Positions 45,753 to 59,800 of a stretch of 64,000 nucleotides of DNA are shown in pieces. Each line of letters starts with the position of its first letter. Positions within the stretch are counted from its first letter, which is position 1. A program made the translations under genes and the position numbers. This stretch comes from Doris montereyensis. Its lineage: Eukaryota; Mollusca; Gastropoda; Nudibranchia; Dorididae. The notes beneath the pieces are model-generated. The model had not been told where the DNA came from. It did no database searches and saw nothing but the letters and a program-made list of their open reading frames with translations. The stretch covers positions 136,001 through 200,000 of the forward strand of contig JAXRKP010000321.1 in the NCBI GenBank assembly GCA_037039925.1, given 5' to 3'.

Positions 45753-46647
45753 CTATTGAGAGCACGTCCTTTCCAATTTCATACCTTCGAGAGCTTTAAA
45801 GTCTTTGTTGAGTTCCTGTGCAAATGACACAATTTTAGGGGCAAGAGAAAGAGGTAGGGAATGCTGTGCTATGAAAGCTATGATCATGGCTTCTTGGTGT
45901 GACTCTATATCAGTTATACTGACAATTCGCGATTGAGTGGGAACTAAGGTAGATCTAGAAGTAGGATCTAAAACAATCGGCCTGATAAAATCCTTCACAT
46001 TTTCAGGTGCACCATCACAATCCTCAATTTATTTTAATCTTTGAAACATTGCTGCTAGCGCTGGTTGGGTCTCCTTTTCCGACAATTTTTCTTTGTGTTT
46101 TCTAACATGATTTGACCGTTTAACGTGATTCGTAACAGCCTTCTTTCCACTGCTTCCATAATTAAATCTATCCTCACACACTACACAGTACACAAAGCCT
46201 GCTCCCTTCAATTTCCTGAAACGATCTGAGAAGTAACCTCCTTCCAGAATTTCTTTTTGCAGCCACTCCCATTTGAATCTGTTTTTCACACTTTTCTCTA
46301 AATCCTTAATACATTCACCTCTTTTCATGAAATCTTCCTCACGTGGCTTCACCTTGCTTTCCTCACTTTACATTAAAATCTACTTTGACTTCACACTACA
46401 CGTTTGAATTCAGTACTGAAAGGAAGTAAACAGGGCAACGCGTGCGTGCACAAAGAAATGTCTGGGTTCCCGGTCAACCGACTGACGGTGGCACTCAAAA
46501 TTTTATTCCGACTAAAAAAGTTCCGGCTCGCGTGAGTCGGTGAAAACAACGAAAGTCGGAAAGTGACTAGGCTGGAAAACGACGGAACCGGAATATCCGG
46601 CTGAGAATCTGCTGGTGGCGAAAAAGCCGGAAAAATGGCATCCCTAT
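45753..46647 (-). mobile_element. hAT-like transposon, 5' end with transposase N-terminus
   Basis: The right end reads TAGGGATGCCATTTTTCCGG on the minus strand, like hAT terminal repeats. The frame from 46352 encodes KNRFKWEWLQKEI, YFSDRF, a C-x2-C and His zinc-binding segment (FVYCVVCEDRFNY ... NHVKRSNHVRKH) and LAAMFQRL. There is then one TAA (46031-46029). The same frame continues with DIESHQEAMIIAFIAQHSLP, SLAPKIVSFAQEL and LERTCSQ, then stop. The catalytic domain is missing. It is a decayed fragment: one nonsense codon, no left terminal repeat found. Confidence 0.75.
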
Positions 46648-47800
46648 TGAAACCAAGTAACCTTGAAATGTTAATCCAAATATTTAATACAATTCTTCAT
46701 TTTCTTCACCGCTGCATGGAATCTAATAGTATGATAACAGCTTGATAATTCAAAGTCAATTTTTAAAATATACATTTGTTCATTGCAGAAGTCTTCTCGA
46801 TCAAATTGTTAAATATTTTTTTTAACTGACATCTCACTTGATAAAATCAATTTCTACAAATTGTGTAACTCCCTGTAAACATTTTGTTTTATGCATAACA
46901 TAACCTAGTTAATGTGTTCCGGCATTCATATACATTCATTTGTATATACATTCTGATTGATATGAGTATAAGTGACTTTGATGTCCTATCTATTTTATTT
47001 TATAGATCATATACTATGAAATATGCTTGACCTAACATACAATTACAGCTGCATCAACCCTCCTTTCATTTGATCTCCTATCTCACTCAAACATAAGCAT
47101 TTTCACAGATTTAGCTTCATGCTCATTCTGTCTAAACAATTCTTGACTCTACTAACAAACATAAAAGTCAACCATCTGTAAGTTGAGACAGAGCCAGCCT
47201 TTTTCTACACACAAGTCCACACAACTGCTTGGTGTTTTGGTTTTTTTTTACATCTGACAAGATGGACATTACTATAGCAGTTAAACTCAACCCTGACGCA
47301 GATACAATCTGTACGACTTCTGCTGTGCTTCAGCTCTGAGACACCAATAATAGTGGAAGGGGAATGGGATTTCCCTTTAAATCTTGGAAAATCCGTTGAA
47401 TGAAATGAAACTACATATATACTGTTCAACAAAAGAAACGTATGTCATGTCTCAAAGACCAAAGGTACATAACAGAAAGGACAAAATCACGGAAATGCAA
47501 TCTTCATACCTTGATTTATTGACTACGACAAAATTAAAGCAACAGTAACACTAGTAACAGAAGTTCAAGAATAATCCAATGTTGAATTGAACGAGAAAAC
47601 ATGGGATCATTTTGATTAATTCTGAAAAGGTGAATGGAGGATGATTTTTAGCAACAACAATCATGACCAACATTTTTTTTAAAGAACACAATAGTGAAAT
47701 GATAAATGAATGATGAATGAAACACTTAAAATAGCTTACATAAGGAAACTCTCACACTCCAAAAAAGATGTTAGCTTAAACATGAACATGACTGATTCTG
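46648..47800. other. Region downstream of INO80E, no gene seen
   Basis: AT-rich. The frame at 47205-47432 (minus) has no domain. The INO80E 3' UTR and poly(A) site should be at the right end of this stretch, but I could not choose a signal. Confidence 0.4.
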
Positions 47801-50800
47801 TCAATGTGGGACGTCAATGATGAGATCATCCTCCTCTTCCTCCCCCTGCGTCTCCATCACTGTAAGACAAATAAATAGAATAATGTTCACCACTGTCCCG
47901 ACATGCCATGAGATAATCAACAAAAACCAAAGAAAAACATATCGTCTGTGAAACTGTCTAAACACATGAAACTGTGATACAATTTTTCAGGAAAACACAA
48001 AAAAATTAATACATAATATAAAATAGAGCTACAATCAGTATGTTACGTTTCTTGATTTCAAATTAATAGCTATTTTTATCTTTAGAATGTAGTAAATAGA
48101 AAGAAAGTTGAACTTTTTTAAAGATTTAAACAAGTAAGTCCACTCCTTTACTTACATTACTTACAAGATTAGAGTTTCCGTGTTTGTAACTGAAGCTGTT
48201 CTATAAATGGAGCTGTTCTCTTGGAGTAAGGCCTCCAATATTTACAAAACCATGAAAGAATCGTGCATTTGAAGGACAAATCTCATCACATATCAGAGAC
48301 TTTCAAGTAAAGACAGTTTCACAGACGATATTTAGATTAGGGCAATTGCTGCTTTTACTACTTTTAATCAAGTATGGTGGAGTCCGCTTAGAGTCAACAG
48401 CTTGGGGCTGAAAAAATTTTGTTGATTTCAGCGAGGTTGACATAAACTGTTTTGAACGGAGATAACCCATGGTTGTCAAAGTTAAAAGAAACAAAACAAC
48501 GTTTATCATCTCCTTTGTTGGTGGTTGGCGGGTGTTGTCGGTAGGTCCTCCTACTTCTTTCCTATTTTGCTGTTTGCTCTTAATACACCCTGAGATCGCT
48601 GCATAAGGTGGATGGGGTAAATTTCAATGAAGCAAACAAACAAATATCTCCTCTGTCAATAGACTGTGCGTGTGTGAACAAAGCAAAGATGAGCCATTGG
48701 CTGGTCACTGAATCACTTGTCTTTGTTGAGAGAGAGAGGGGTGAAGCACTGTGTTGATTTGGCGACTAAGCTGAGAAGTGAAGAGAGTCTAGGGGAGTGG
48801 GAGTAGGTAGGCCCATCAGGTACACGCTGAGCCCTAATACCAACATACAGTGATCTCCGCCTAAGAGGCCGGTCCTTGGGAGGAAACAAATCCTGGCCTC
48901 TTAGCCGGACAGTCTCTTACTCTTATATGCCTAGAGCATTTAACAAGAGACTTTCCTATGACAGCCTATTGAGTTGACTTTAAACGGAACCTCTTCCCGA
49001 AGCTGTTGATATAATCTGAATTGAGATCAAATGAATTAAAGGGAAAACATGACTTAGAATAAGTTGATTTTAAGTTTAACCAACATTTGACGTTAAACGT
49101 CTTGACTTAATACGACCTCCACTGTACTCCATACAATCAATAACATATAAAATTATACAAGTTACTATAGCATCTGTATGAGTGTTTGTATGCATGAGTT
49201 TGTATTCTTTCTTTCTTTATCAGTTCCCATTCTACCTTTCGGTGTATGGGTTCAGTTTCCCGAGATGATCTTCCTCCAGGATGCCCTGTCCTGGCATTTT
49301 CTGTTTCCTTCCAAAAAGTTAAATTTCTATGCTTCAATGCCTCTTTTATATCTTCTTCCCACTTTCTTCGAGGTCTGCCTTTTGGTCTTTTACCTTGGGC
49401 TTTAACACTGTATACCGATTTAGCTATTCTATTGTCATTCATTCTGTTTACATGCCCAAACTATCTCAATTGATTTGTTTCTAGCTTAGTTTTTATGCCA
49501 TCTGCTTTGGTTTGATCTCTTATTGTTGTGTTTCTGATTTTGCCTCCTTTAGTTTTCCCTACTACTGTTCTTAGATATTTAATTTCAGCTGTCTGTACTC
49601 TACTGTATTCTCTACTGTCTAAGGTCCAAGTTTCACTGCCATAGAGGAGAGTAGGACAATAGACTGTATTCTATACTGCCATTTTGGTTTTTGTTGACAA
49701 TTCTTGTTTCCCTACAAATGCCTTTCCTAGATGGTATATATTGCACTTGCCTTGTGGATTCTCTGGCTGATTTATTCTCTTAATTTTCCCTCTGAGTTAA
49801 TCATTACTCCTAGGTAATTGTAGCTTTGAACTTGCTCTAAATTCTCCCTGCCTAATTTAAGATTTTGTGTTTTAACTTCCCTAATTACTAGCATTGTTTT
49901 GGTTTTCTTTGTATTTACTCTCATTCTTCGTTTATTTAGTTCATTGTTCATAATGTTGATATTCGACTGAAGGTCACTTTCTGATTTTCCAAACAGAACT
50001 AAATCATCGGCAATTGAAAGCATTGATACATTTACTGGTTTGAGCTTCCACATACCTACATTCATTTTCTTCATTTTTGAGGATGCCTTTGCGACTGAAT
50101 CCATAAATGTGATAAACAAAAGAGGAATTGGATACAACCTTGTCTTACTCCTATATCTACATCAAATTCTGCAGATATATTTCCAGCTACTCTCACTGCA
50201 CATGTTGGTTTATTGTAAAAACTTTTAATGGCTTCTATTAAATTTTGCTCTTCATTGTATTCTTCTAAGGAATGCCATAGTTCGTCCCTCCTCACAGTGT
50301 CAAATGCCTTTTCTCAGTCAATAAAACTCAAGTGCAAGTCAATGTTTCTCTCAAGGATTTTTCTATTAATTGTAAATATGTGGTCTTGTACACTTCTTCC
50401 TGGTTCGTATACATGTATATGTACACTTGTATACATGTATGTAATTAGTAATAGAGACATAACAGATTGACATAAAACAAAACAAGGAAAGACAGAGAAA
50501 GAAAACAAAAAAACGTATCATTTGTCACTAAATCGATTAGAGAAAAATATGTAAAGTATGTACGATAGAATAGGAAGCAAGAAAGTTCAAGTATAGCAAT
50601 ATTTTAAAAACTTTCATACCTATCATGATTTGGGTCATTGCTGAAGATTTCCATAGGCAACGAAGCTGTGGCCTTTTCAATACAAAACTCATGCTGTTTG
50701 GAATCTAGGTGTCGTTCCAACTCTTCTCTTGTCATCTGACCTGAGATTCTTTGGGTATTGTAGATGAACCCTTTTGATTACCTTACAAATACACACACAA

Positions 50801-53800
50801 AAAATGCTGCAGGTTAATTTATGCAATAACACAGCAGTCTCCTATAAATGTATTAATGAAATACAAAATTTTACCATAGGAATTTTTTTCATCTTTTTCA
50901 GGAACATTTATGACCAAAGATAGAAAGCGATTTTGACTATTCTTATCCGCCTGACATTTGTTTGGCTTTTGAGAATGCTTGAATTCCAGAAAATTTCAGC
51001 ATTCTGCATTTTTAGACATCAATACAATAGTCAAAATTTGAAATGTATTATACTCAACTTAAATATGCCAATTTAATTAGAAATAGTAAAGTAGCTGGAT
51101 TTCATCATCTAGACAAATAATGTTATTTTTACCTAGTTTTCCAGACTTGTTTGCCTTTTTCGTACTTTTGTTTTTTCTTCTTGCCTCCAGACTCAGCGCC
51201 AGGTGCAGCAACTCCCTGTGTGATTGCAAAAGTCAAACCAAAGTGAGATAATAGTTAACCCTATAACAGCGTATAACCGATTCGATCAGCTAATTAGTGT
51301 CCGCTATTCTACAGCAGCCGATTAGATCGGTTAATTCAACTGCCCAGTTTTTCATTGTTAATTCTCTTTGACTGCTGGCTGTTTTGATCGTTTTCCGCAT
51401 CTCCAGTGATTGAAGAATACCTGTAGCTCTCCTGCTTCCGGAAATAGTGATTGTCTTCCTGTTGTCCTAGTATTACTCATAGTCGTCTTGTGATTCCAGC
51501 ATCGTAAAAAAATATCACTGCTTTCGTTTTTAGATAAATTTAGCATGAACATTTGATAAGAATACCAACAAACTATACACTTCTGGAAAGGTCATGAAAT
51601 TCTCTAAGTCTAAGTGATAAGAGGGTTTTTGAATAAAATCACAGTATCTATAAACTTTTGCAAGGGATCCCAACATAAGAATTACGTAGCTTGGCAGCCA
51701 TATTGGATTTTTGCCCAGGTGTCAAGGCTGTCATCATGATTTTTTTATTACTTTGTTTTTAGCATAAAGCATGACTCAACACCTTTCCAGAAATGTATAG
51801 TTTGTTGGGTATTTTAGCATATACCACACTTGAAATAACTATGTCAAACATGTCAATATATACCCATTTAAAGCCTCAGCAGTTCACAAAAAACTGTCAG
51901 CAGTTACAGGGTTAATATATAAAACTCCTCTCTTTCAATTTTCATAAAAATCATATCCTGCACCCCCTCTGGTGGAATAATTTATTATTTCTTTGAAAGC
52001 GTTTAGGGGGCAGTGGATAAATTATGATTTACAAGAGCATGGAATATAAAGATTAACATATAGAATGCTAAGGAAACTTTAAAATATTCTGTCTTCATAA
52101 GATTAGAAAGACGCCTCAAATAAAGCTTCACAATCCTCAGAATAAGTAAAAAGTCAAGTTCCTTCAAAGCCCTTATGGCCCATAGAGCCGGAGTTTATCC
52201 TGGTTTCTATAGCATGAAATGGAACAGGTGATGATAATCACCTCCTGGACAGTCTGACGCAGGTTTTTATTCTGAAGCTAGTGTTTGTACCCATTTGCAC
52301 CTAGGTCAAGTGGGGAAATACGTGTCAAATTTCTTTCCCAAGGAATACAACATCGGGCCTAGCTTTGCGAGGATTCGAACCTGGGACTGGCAGCCTAACC
52401 ATTCAGTTATCGATGCCACTATCCTCAGAATGTATTGTCCAAATACAAATTTCTTAATTTCAAACAATGACATTTGTATTAACGCTATGTAAAAGTTCTT
52501 AAAAGAACACCTAGTTAGTTATCCAACATGAATAGGAAGATAGATTCAATTAAAGTACAGAATGTTAAGGACAAAGAGAAACAAAGAAATAAATACATAA
52601 AACGGATCTAGTAACAGAGCTGAAATGGTAAAAATCTAACATAACCACTTAAAAGTAAAGGCTTTAGAGTGGAGACCACTGATAAATGTAAGCCTTCTGG
52701 TGTATTTTCTAAAGTAAAAGATGACTATTTTGTTACAGTGTTAGATGGATACATAATTTCAAAATGTTCTTTTCACAAAAACGAGATCTGTCATAATTCC
52801 TTTCTTTTTAAGTAAATAATGTTTTGTTTTTTATTTAAGTGGTGTGACAACTGAGAAAAACTATTCTTCCACATGAGCTGGTTTGACTGATCTCATAATC
52901 TTTCATATTTTCTGAAGAAGATTTAGGCATAAAGTGATAAAGTAAAGCAAGTCCCATACTCAGAATTGAGCATAGGACAATCAGGAGTAGAGTAGAGTCT
53001 TGCTTCTTCTAGGCATACGGCATAATGCTGTAGTTTGCCATTGCTTACCATGCCAACTTAAGCAATGTCAACTTATGTGTTGTTGACTATTATACATTAC
53101 AAGCATGTCACACCCCGGGTGATACCAAGTACAACCCTGAGATTGGGTAAATATTCATACCAGATGTTATGCACGTAGGCGTAAACAGTATTATTCCATC
53201 TTTTTCATTATAAAACCTGTTCAAAATGAAATTTTCAATAATGAAACGTTCACTTCAGGTAAAAAAACATCCTCAAATGAAAACGATCTCGGGGTTATTT
53301 AGAACCTAAATGCAAACTATGGTCATTCTTAATGGACTAGCAACAGAGTCTTTGGCGAACAAAGAACGACCAATTCAGAATCATATGTATACATGTGTAG
53401 ATACCTTCTGTCTCTAGTAACTTTCAACAGTTTTCTTTATGATTTTCTTAATTCAACCAGAAAGCAATCTTGCTCCTGGAAATTTGAGCACCATTTCGGT
53501 GATGGGTCGACAAAAGGGCCATAAAAATTTGCCTGAATTGGGACTCAAATTCGGGGCTCCTGTGTGGTAGCCAGACGCTCTACTGACTGAGCTACCGGTG
53601 CCTCTATTTAGGCATACACATAGCTTTCCTCTTCATTACAGTCAATCTAGGTCTATAAACGTAATTATTTCATTCAAAGTCAGTTTCAGTGGTAAAGTGA
53701 CTTGAACTTTCGTATCTCCATCTAAGTCTAATTGTTCAGTTTCTTTTTCGTTGGTCCATGAGGTAAAATTTTGGCAATATCGCTATTGTCAGGCTGAGAA

Positions 53801-56800
53801 ATTCTGATCAAGCTCTCTTCAACAATGCATGAACTCTTAGTCTCAAATCTGGTAACGTTTTAAAATCATTTGACCCCAGTCCCAGTCTGTCTTGCCCCCT
53901 CCCACTCCTCTTCTTCCAGTTTTTGTATCAATCGTTTCAATGACAGTTTTGCATTTTTTATTGGAAAAAGAATAAATGAACTACAGGGCTATGGGTAAAG
54001 TAAAACTCGTCTTTCAAAGACATGATTCTATTTTCGTATCAGCAACAGGACATGTTTTTTTATGTTTGGTAGAACTGTAAACAATATAAATAATTGAGGT
54101 GTATTGTTAAATGTTGAATGAAATCAACTGCCCTTATGAAAAATGCAAGTATTGAAGGGTATCAAAAAATAAAACAACAAATACATGGAAAAGTCAAATC
54201 TCAGGAGTGTTGCGTTCCGCATTGGGCAATCTAATAAGTATTCAAAACGCAACGGAATTGGCAACAATTGAGTGAAAAGACTAATTCTCTCTATACTAAG
54301 AGCAATGAGAGCAATTTAAACAGTTTTTAGCTTGTTTGTTCATATAAAAGAAAAAACTTACAGGTGCATTTTTAGAGGCACTTGTCAACAGACTTGCAAC
54401 CTCAGCCTGTGCTGATAACTTTTTCCTGTGAATAAGTTTTGGAAAATAAAACTCAGTGACATTACCAATTGAAGGGGTCGGTTCAATAGTATGCCTATGT
54501 CCATTTTCATGAAAAACAAGACAGAGATAATCATAGGGAATAAATGGAAATCATGCTTCCTGAAAAGTGAAAATAATAGGATGAAATTTTGAATTCCCAA
54601 AGCCAACAGTGCCAAAGTCCCATGGTTTTTGTCATTTTTCTCTAAATGAGGTAATTGTGATTTAGACACACTATTGAAATGACACATTCAATTAAGGGGA
54701 GGAGCGGGTTCTGAAAGCCATTTTGATAGAGCACGCCAACTAGGACCTCGATTTTTGAATTCTACGTATCTAAATTAGAGGAGAAAATATGAGAAACTGA
54801 AATTTTGTCGGGCGTTATGGCAACGCCGCCATATTGGATTTATGACGCTAAAAATAACATGCATTTTCAAAATGTAAAAACTGCATCAATTATTTTGGGA
54901 TGTGTCTCAAAATTGGTACACTCCTTCATTTACATCTATGGAACAAAAGAATGCATGGGTTTGGACGCATCTATCAAAACTTTAGTTTTATGGTATGTTG
55001 AAAGTTGCATATATAATGTTTACAATTTACATAATTTTATTCAACTAAAAAGATCATTTTTTGGAAAGTATACAAAATAACATCTAACGCATACATCTTT
55101 TTATTCCATGCATCAACAGCAAGGTTTGAGCCAAATTTCAAGTCAATCAGATAAAAATGCGAGCTAAGTTAGAAAAAAACGGTCCAAAGATGACGTTTTG
55201 AGATATTCTTATTTTTCTCATATTTTCTGTTATTTGAATACATTTTTCTCCCATAAAACTAAGAAAAGAGTAGGATAATACTTTGAAACATCATAAAACC
55301 TTGAGAGGCTCTCAACTACTTCTTATTGACACTGTTTTAAGTGCACCAGCACCTTTTTACTCATTTTAAGATGGTGCCTTTTGATAATAGGTGCAGAATA
55401 TGTTCCGTAACTTCCGGCCATTCTAAGGCAATATTCACAATAAATCCTCAAATAAGGTTGTTTTGGATAGCGTTCATTGTGGCAATCAAAATGAGTACTT
55501 CTTGCCGTACTTTAGATAATATTTCTGGCTTTTATTGCATAATAGCTGTGTTGAAAGATAGGCCTGTATTGTTTCTAAAAAATGTGTATAAATTCAAAGA
55601 ATCGATACTGAGCTTCTTTTATGATATCATTATGACGGGAATGAACTGCTCTATCCACTAGTATGGTAGACTAGATTTGTTCCATTTTCGGCAAAAATGG
55701 TATTCCCAGAACCCGCTCCTCCCCTTAAAATGTATATATAATGAAAATAATAATAGTAGTAATCATAATAATAATTATGATAATAATAATAATAATAATT
55801 ATAAATAACGATAATAATAATAAAAATAATAAAATTGTATTAATAATAATGATAATTATAATAACAATATTGAATCTATTTCTATATGTTATTCACTTTG
55901 TTAGATGAAATCATGTAAATGTTCTGTTAAAATATGTCGACTATACACAATATAACAATTAAGAAAAACCTCTTTTAAAACCTAGAGCAGCCTTCTTCGA
56001 CCATTTCTCCATTTACCTTTTAGCTGGGCCTGCTTCTCTGTGTCCTTCATCGGTATCTGTAGAATTTGTAGCATCAGACTCATCAGAGGAGTCTTCTACT
56101 TTCTCATGCTGTATAAGACTATCTAGTAAGAAGCTGCAAAAATCAATACAGGCCAGTGAGAGTGAGAGATCCACATCGCCATTTTCTAAATATTATCAAG
56201 ACATATGAATAACAAATAAAAGGCAACATAAAAATAAAGAATACAGGACGTAAAAGTTGACATGTTGATTTAAGTAAATCTTAAATAGTGGATGAATCAT
56301 GAGGAGAATAGCAAGACATTTCTATTAATACAAACAAATATTTTAATACTGATAGTGCCCGACTTGACAGCAATAACTAATAATGAGTGTGTCAATGTTT
56401 ACTAGACAGTACATGAAAAAATCACACCTTTAACCCTCTAAAGGCCACAACCCTATATAAAGGGCATGCCATCATTGGACCGGGAAGAGCCACGGCCCTA
56501 TATAAAGGGCATAGACCCTGACCTTCTATAATGGAAAATTCCACTGTCCTTTTAAGGTAAAATGACGTAGTAAATGCTCAAGTATATGGTGAAGTAACAG
56601 CCAATGAAAACATTGTTTATTTTAAGCTCATAGCGTCCCTAGAGGCGTTGTTATCAATCGGCGAAGTGATGCACTTTACTGAGTAGTGTTCACTGTGTAA
56701 TCACCCCCTTTTGTTTAGCGTTTCATTGTTTGTCAACACAATAAAGATCATTGATCTAAATGATCTGAGTGTTGTTAGACAGTTGGTGATGTAAACTGAC

Positions 56801-59800
56801 AACAGTGGCCCTAGTTAAATGTCATTCATGAATGAATCGACTAATCATAATGACCTAGATGTCGAGATAGAATTAGAGGAAGAAATCCCCATTTTTCCTT
56901 CTTGGTCTAAAGACAAATAATCAATGAACTACATTTATGTCTAATATCAAAATATTAATGCCTCGTGTTATCAGCTTTCAGAAAATGTATGGTTTTATAT
57001 GTCTAGTATCACTTAAATCACAGTCATACAGTCCTTTTTCTACCCTTGTCAAAATCTTGGCTTTCCCTTTGCTACGAGCTAATTTTTCCATTCAAGCAGG
57101 AGGTCACTTCCGGTAAAATGGGGATCCCTACTAGGGTTAAGTTACCTCTCCTTAACCCTTACGTTGCCATCCATTTTACAACAGTTGTCTCTGCCATTGC
57201 CACCCATTATGGCTGAAATCCTTTAAAACATTATCATTTTTAAACAACATTAGATATTCAGATGAAACTTTCAGGACATACTTATGATAAATTATGCTAT
57301 AAGAAAAAATCTTCAAAATATGCCAATGAGGTCATATGACCATGGCAACCATCTTGGATTTTGACAATTTATGTTTTTTTGGTCATACCTTACTTAGTGA
57401 AAATGACAGTGTATGATCACAAAATAGACCATTGTGAAAATTATTATGTTTTAATCATGATCTGTGGTTTGGATTGTAGTGTGATGAAGACAGAGGAAAG
57501 GGAAGAATTAGACAATAATGCGAAAGAAGTACAATTATGTATGTTGCATGACAAACACAAAAAATGCAAATGTTAAGAAAAAATACACAAAGTAACATAA
57601 GACAGTTATCAAGAAGTTTAACATTTATTGTGCTGAGCTCTCCTGTCTACATAAGTCTTCTATTCAAGTGTTTTCTGTGGTTGTGTATTATACATGTCTC
57701 TAGTTTTCAAATATTCCCAGGGCCAAGCCCCTTTTTACTTGTTTCTCTCCCGAAAAACCTCATACACTTTATTGTCACTGTCAGTCAATAAGCTCTTCAA
57801 CACCTCTATCATATTTGCTGCACCATGGATCATCGCTTTCTTCAACTCTAGCCCTGTCAGAATCAGAGTCATGACGGCGTATATTCTGTTTATTCTCGAA
57901 ATCCACAATTTAAGAATGCCAGTGTAAACAAGTTGGAAAAATAGGTCAAATCTGGGTCAAATCGGCAAACTTTGAATAGAAAAATTCCTGCAGAAACGAC
58001 AGTCTATTACGATAGAAAGGAAATTATTCTACAAAACATTTTACTTCGTTTTATTTTATATTCTGTCTTTTTAGCGGAGCTGGTCATGTTTCGACTACAG
58101 TGGAAGTCGGCAATATGAAAGTCAGTCGCAAGTTTCGACAACAGTCGAACATGGCAACATAAGGGGTAAAACCATATATATAAATACATGAACAGGATCA
58201 ATATGAGAAGAGTGTTGGGTGAAGTCTTTTGTTGCAGAGGGATGGGATCAATATCGCTGGATATATTATTGACATTAATATTTACTTCACATCAGCCAAA
58301 ATCAGCTTCTGCTATACTTTTGAATCGCTGTGGTATGAATCTAGTACTACTAGTAAAAACATTAAGTTTACATGAAAATCAACTTAAGCAGTGTCAACTT
58401 ATGTGTTGTTGACTATTATGCCATATACCTTCTGTCTCTGGTGACTTTCAACAGTTTTCTTTGTGCTTTTCTTAATTCATCCAGAAAACATTCTTGTTCC
58501 TGGCGATTTGAGGCAGAAAATAAGAAAGAATCAGTACAAATAATTTTTAATGATTGAAAGAAAACAGTGAAGGATTTTGGCGATACCATCTAGGATTACG
58601 GTATAAGACTGTTAAAAAGAGAGTACAATTCATATTAAACAGTCAATGAATGAACTAGTTACTATTATCACTATTATCACCCAATTACAATTATATGTGT
58701 AATCATGTGTGATTACATTACTGTAATGCTAACAAATAAATTGTCTAGGTTTAAAATATCTCAAAGTGGAAAATGTGATCTGGGGCAATTTGTGATCAAT
58801 ACAAGAGTTTATTTTGAAAATAAAGGTAAGCTCTGTCATTGTCATTATGGATTGAACAGATACACTAATTCTCACTGGAACTGATTTTTATTAAAATCGT
58901 ATGGGACAATGAAAAATTGACCTTCTAAATTGCTTTCTATGATATAAAACCTTTCTACTTGATGTTTACGATCTATTATTCTATGGACAATCTTTATCTT
59001 ACATATACTAGAAGTCTCAGTTTCTTCTTCAGGGCTTTGTATTTTTGCTTGTAGTCAACATGTGGCTCTGGAAATTCTGAAAGCAAAAAATATTATTATA
59101 ATAAGTCTCTCTGGGTTTTTTAAGTTAAAGGAACGTAAATTTAAAAAAACAAGTGACATTGCTTTTTTATGACTCCAGAGAGGCAACTCATAACAATTCT
59201 TAGAATCAAAACTCAAGCATAGCTCACATCTCCAATATAGTCATTAACATGTACACGTCAGATGGGTTCACAAGTAATTTTACATACTTTGTGTGTTTTG
59301 AACTAAATTTTATTTTTCATTCTGCTTTTTTCATTATTTCTTTCATCTCCTGTTAAAATTCTGATAATTTTGCTGTGTGGCACTGCTAAACTGATGACAA
59401 GAGTGAACATTTTTGGCAATTAAATGAAAATGTAGCAACAGTTAGGCAAAGCAAATAAAAATCATAAAAATATGATATGTTCATTTAAAAAGTACCCATG
59501 TTTATCAGAGTAGGCCTTTTGGCAGTGACTAGTCGCCACAAATTAAAAATCTGTTTGCTCTAATCCCCCAATAAAAATTGCCTCTATAATACATTTACCC
59601 TTTTTAGTGTCGGTCCTCAAGACTGGTGACCCAAAACAAACAAAAAATCCTTCAGTAGAAACAATTTCATTCATATATATATGCCAATATGACAAAACGT
59701 ATCAAATTAAATAGGCTTCTATTTCTATACTACAAACATTACTGATAGATCAAAAATCTTGGTACGTTTGTGTGTTTTGCTTCCCTTGCATGCATGGTAT

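Noticed and set aside
54805..55661. Frames of 91 and 106 aa as genes
   Set aside because: Both lie inside TTAA element C in an INO80E intron, show no domain, and have composition like their surroundings.
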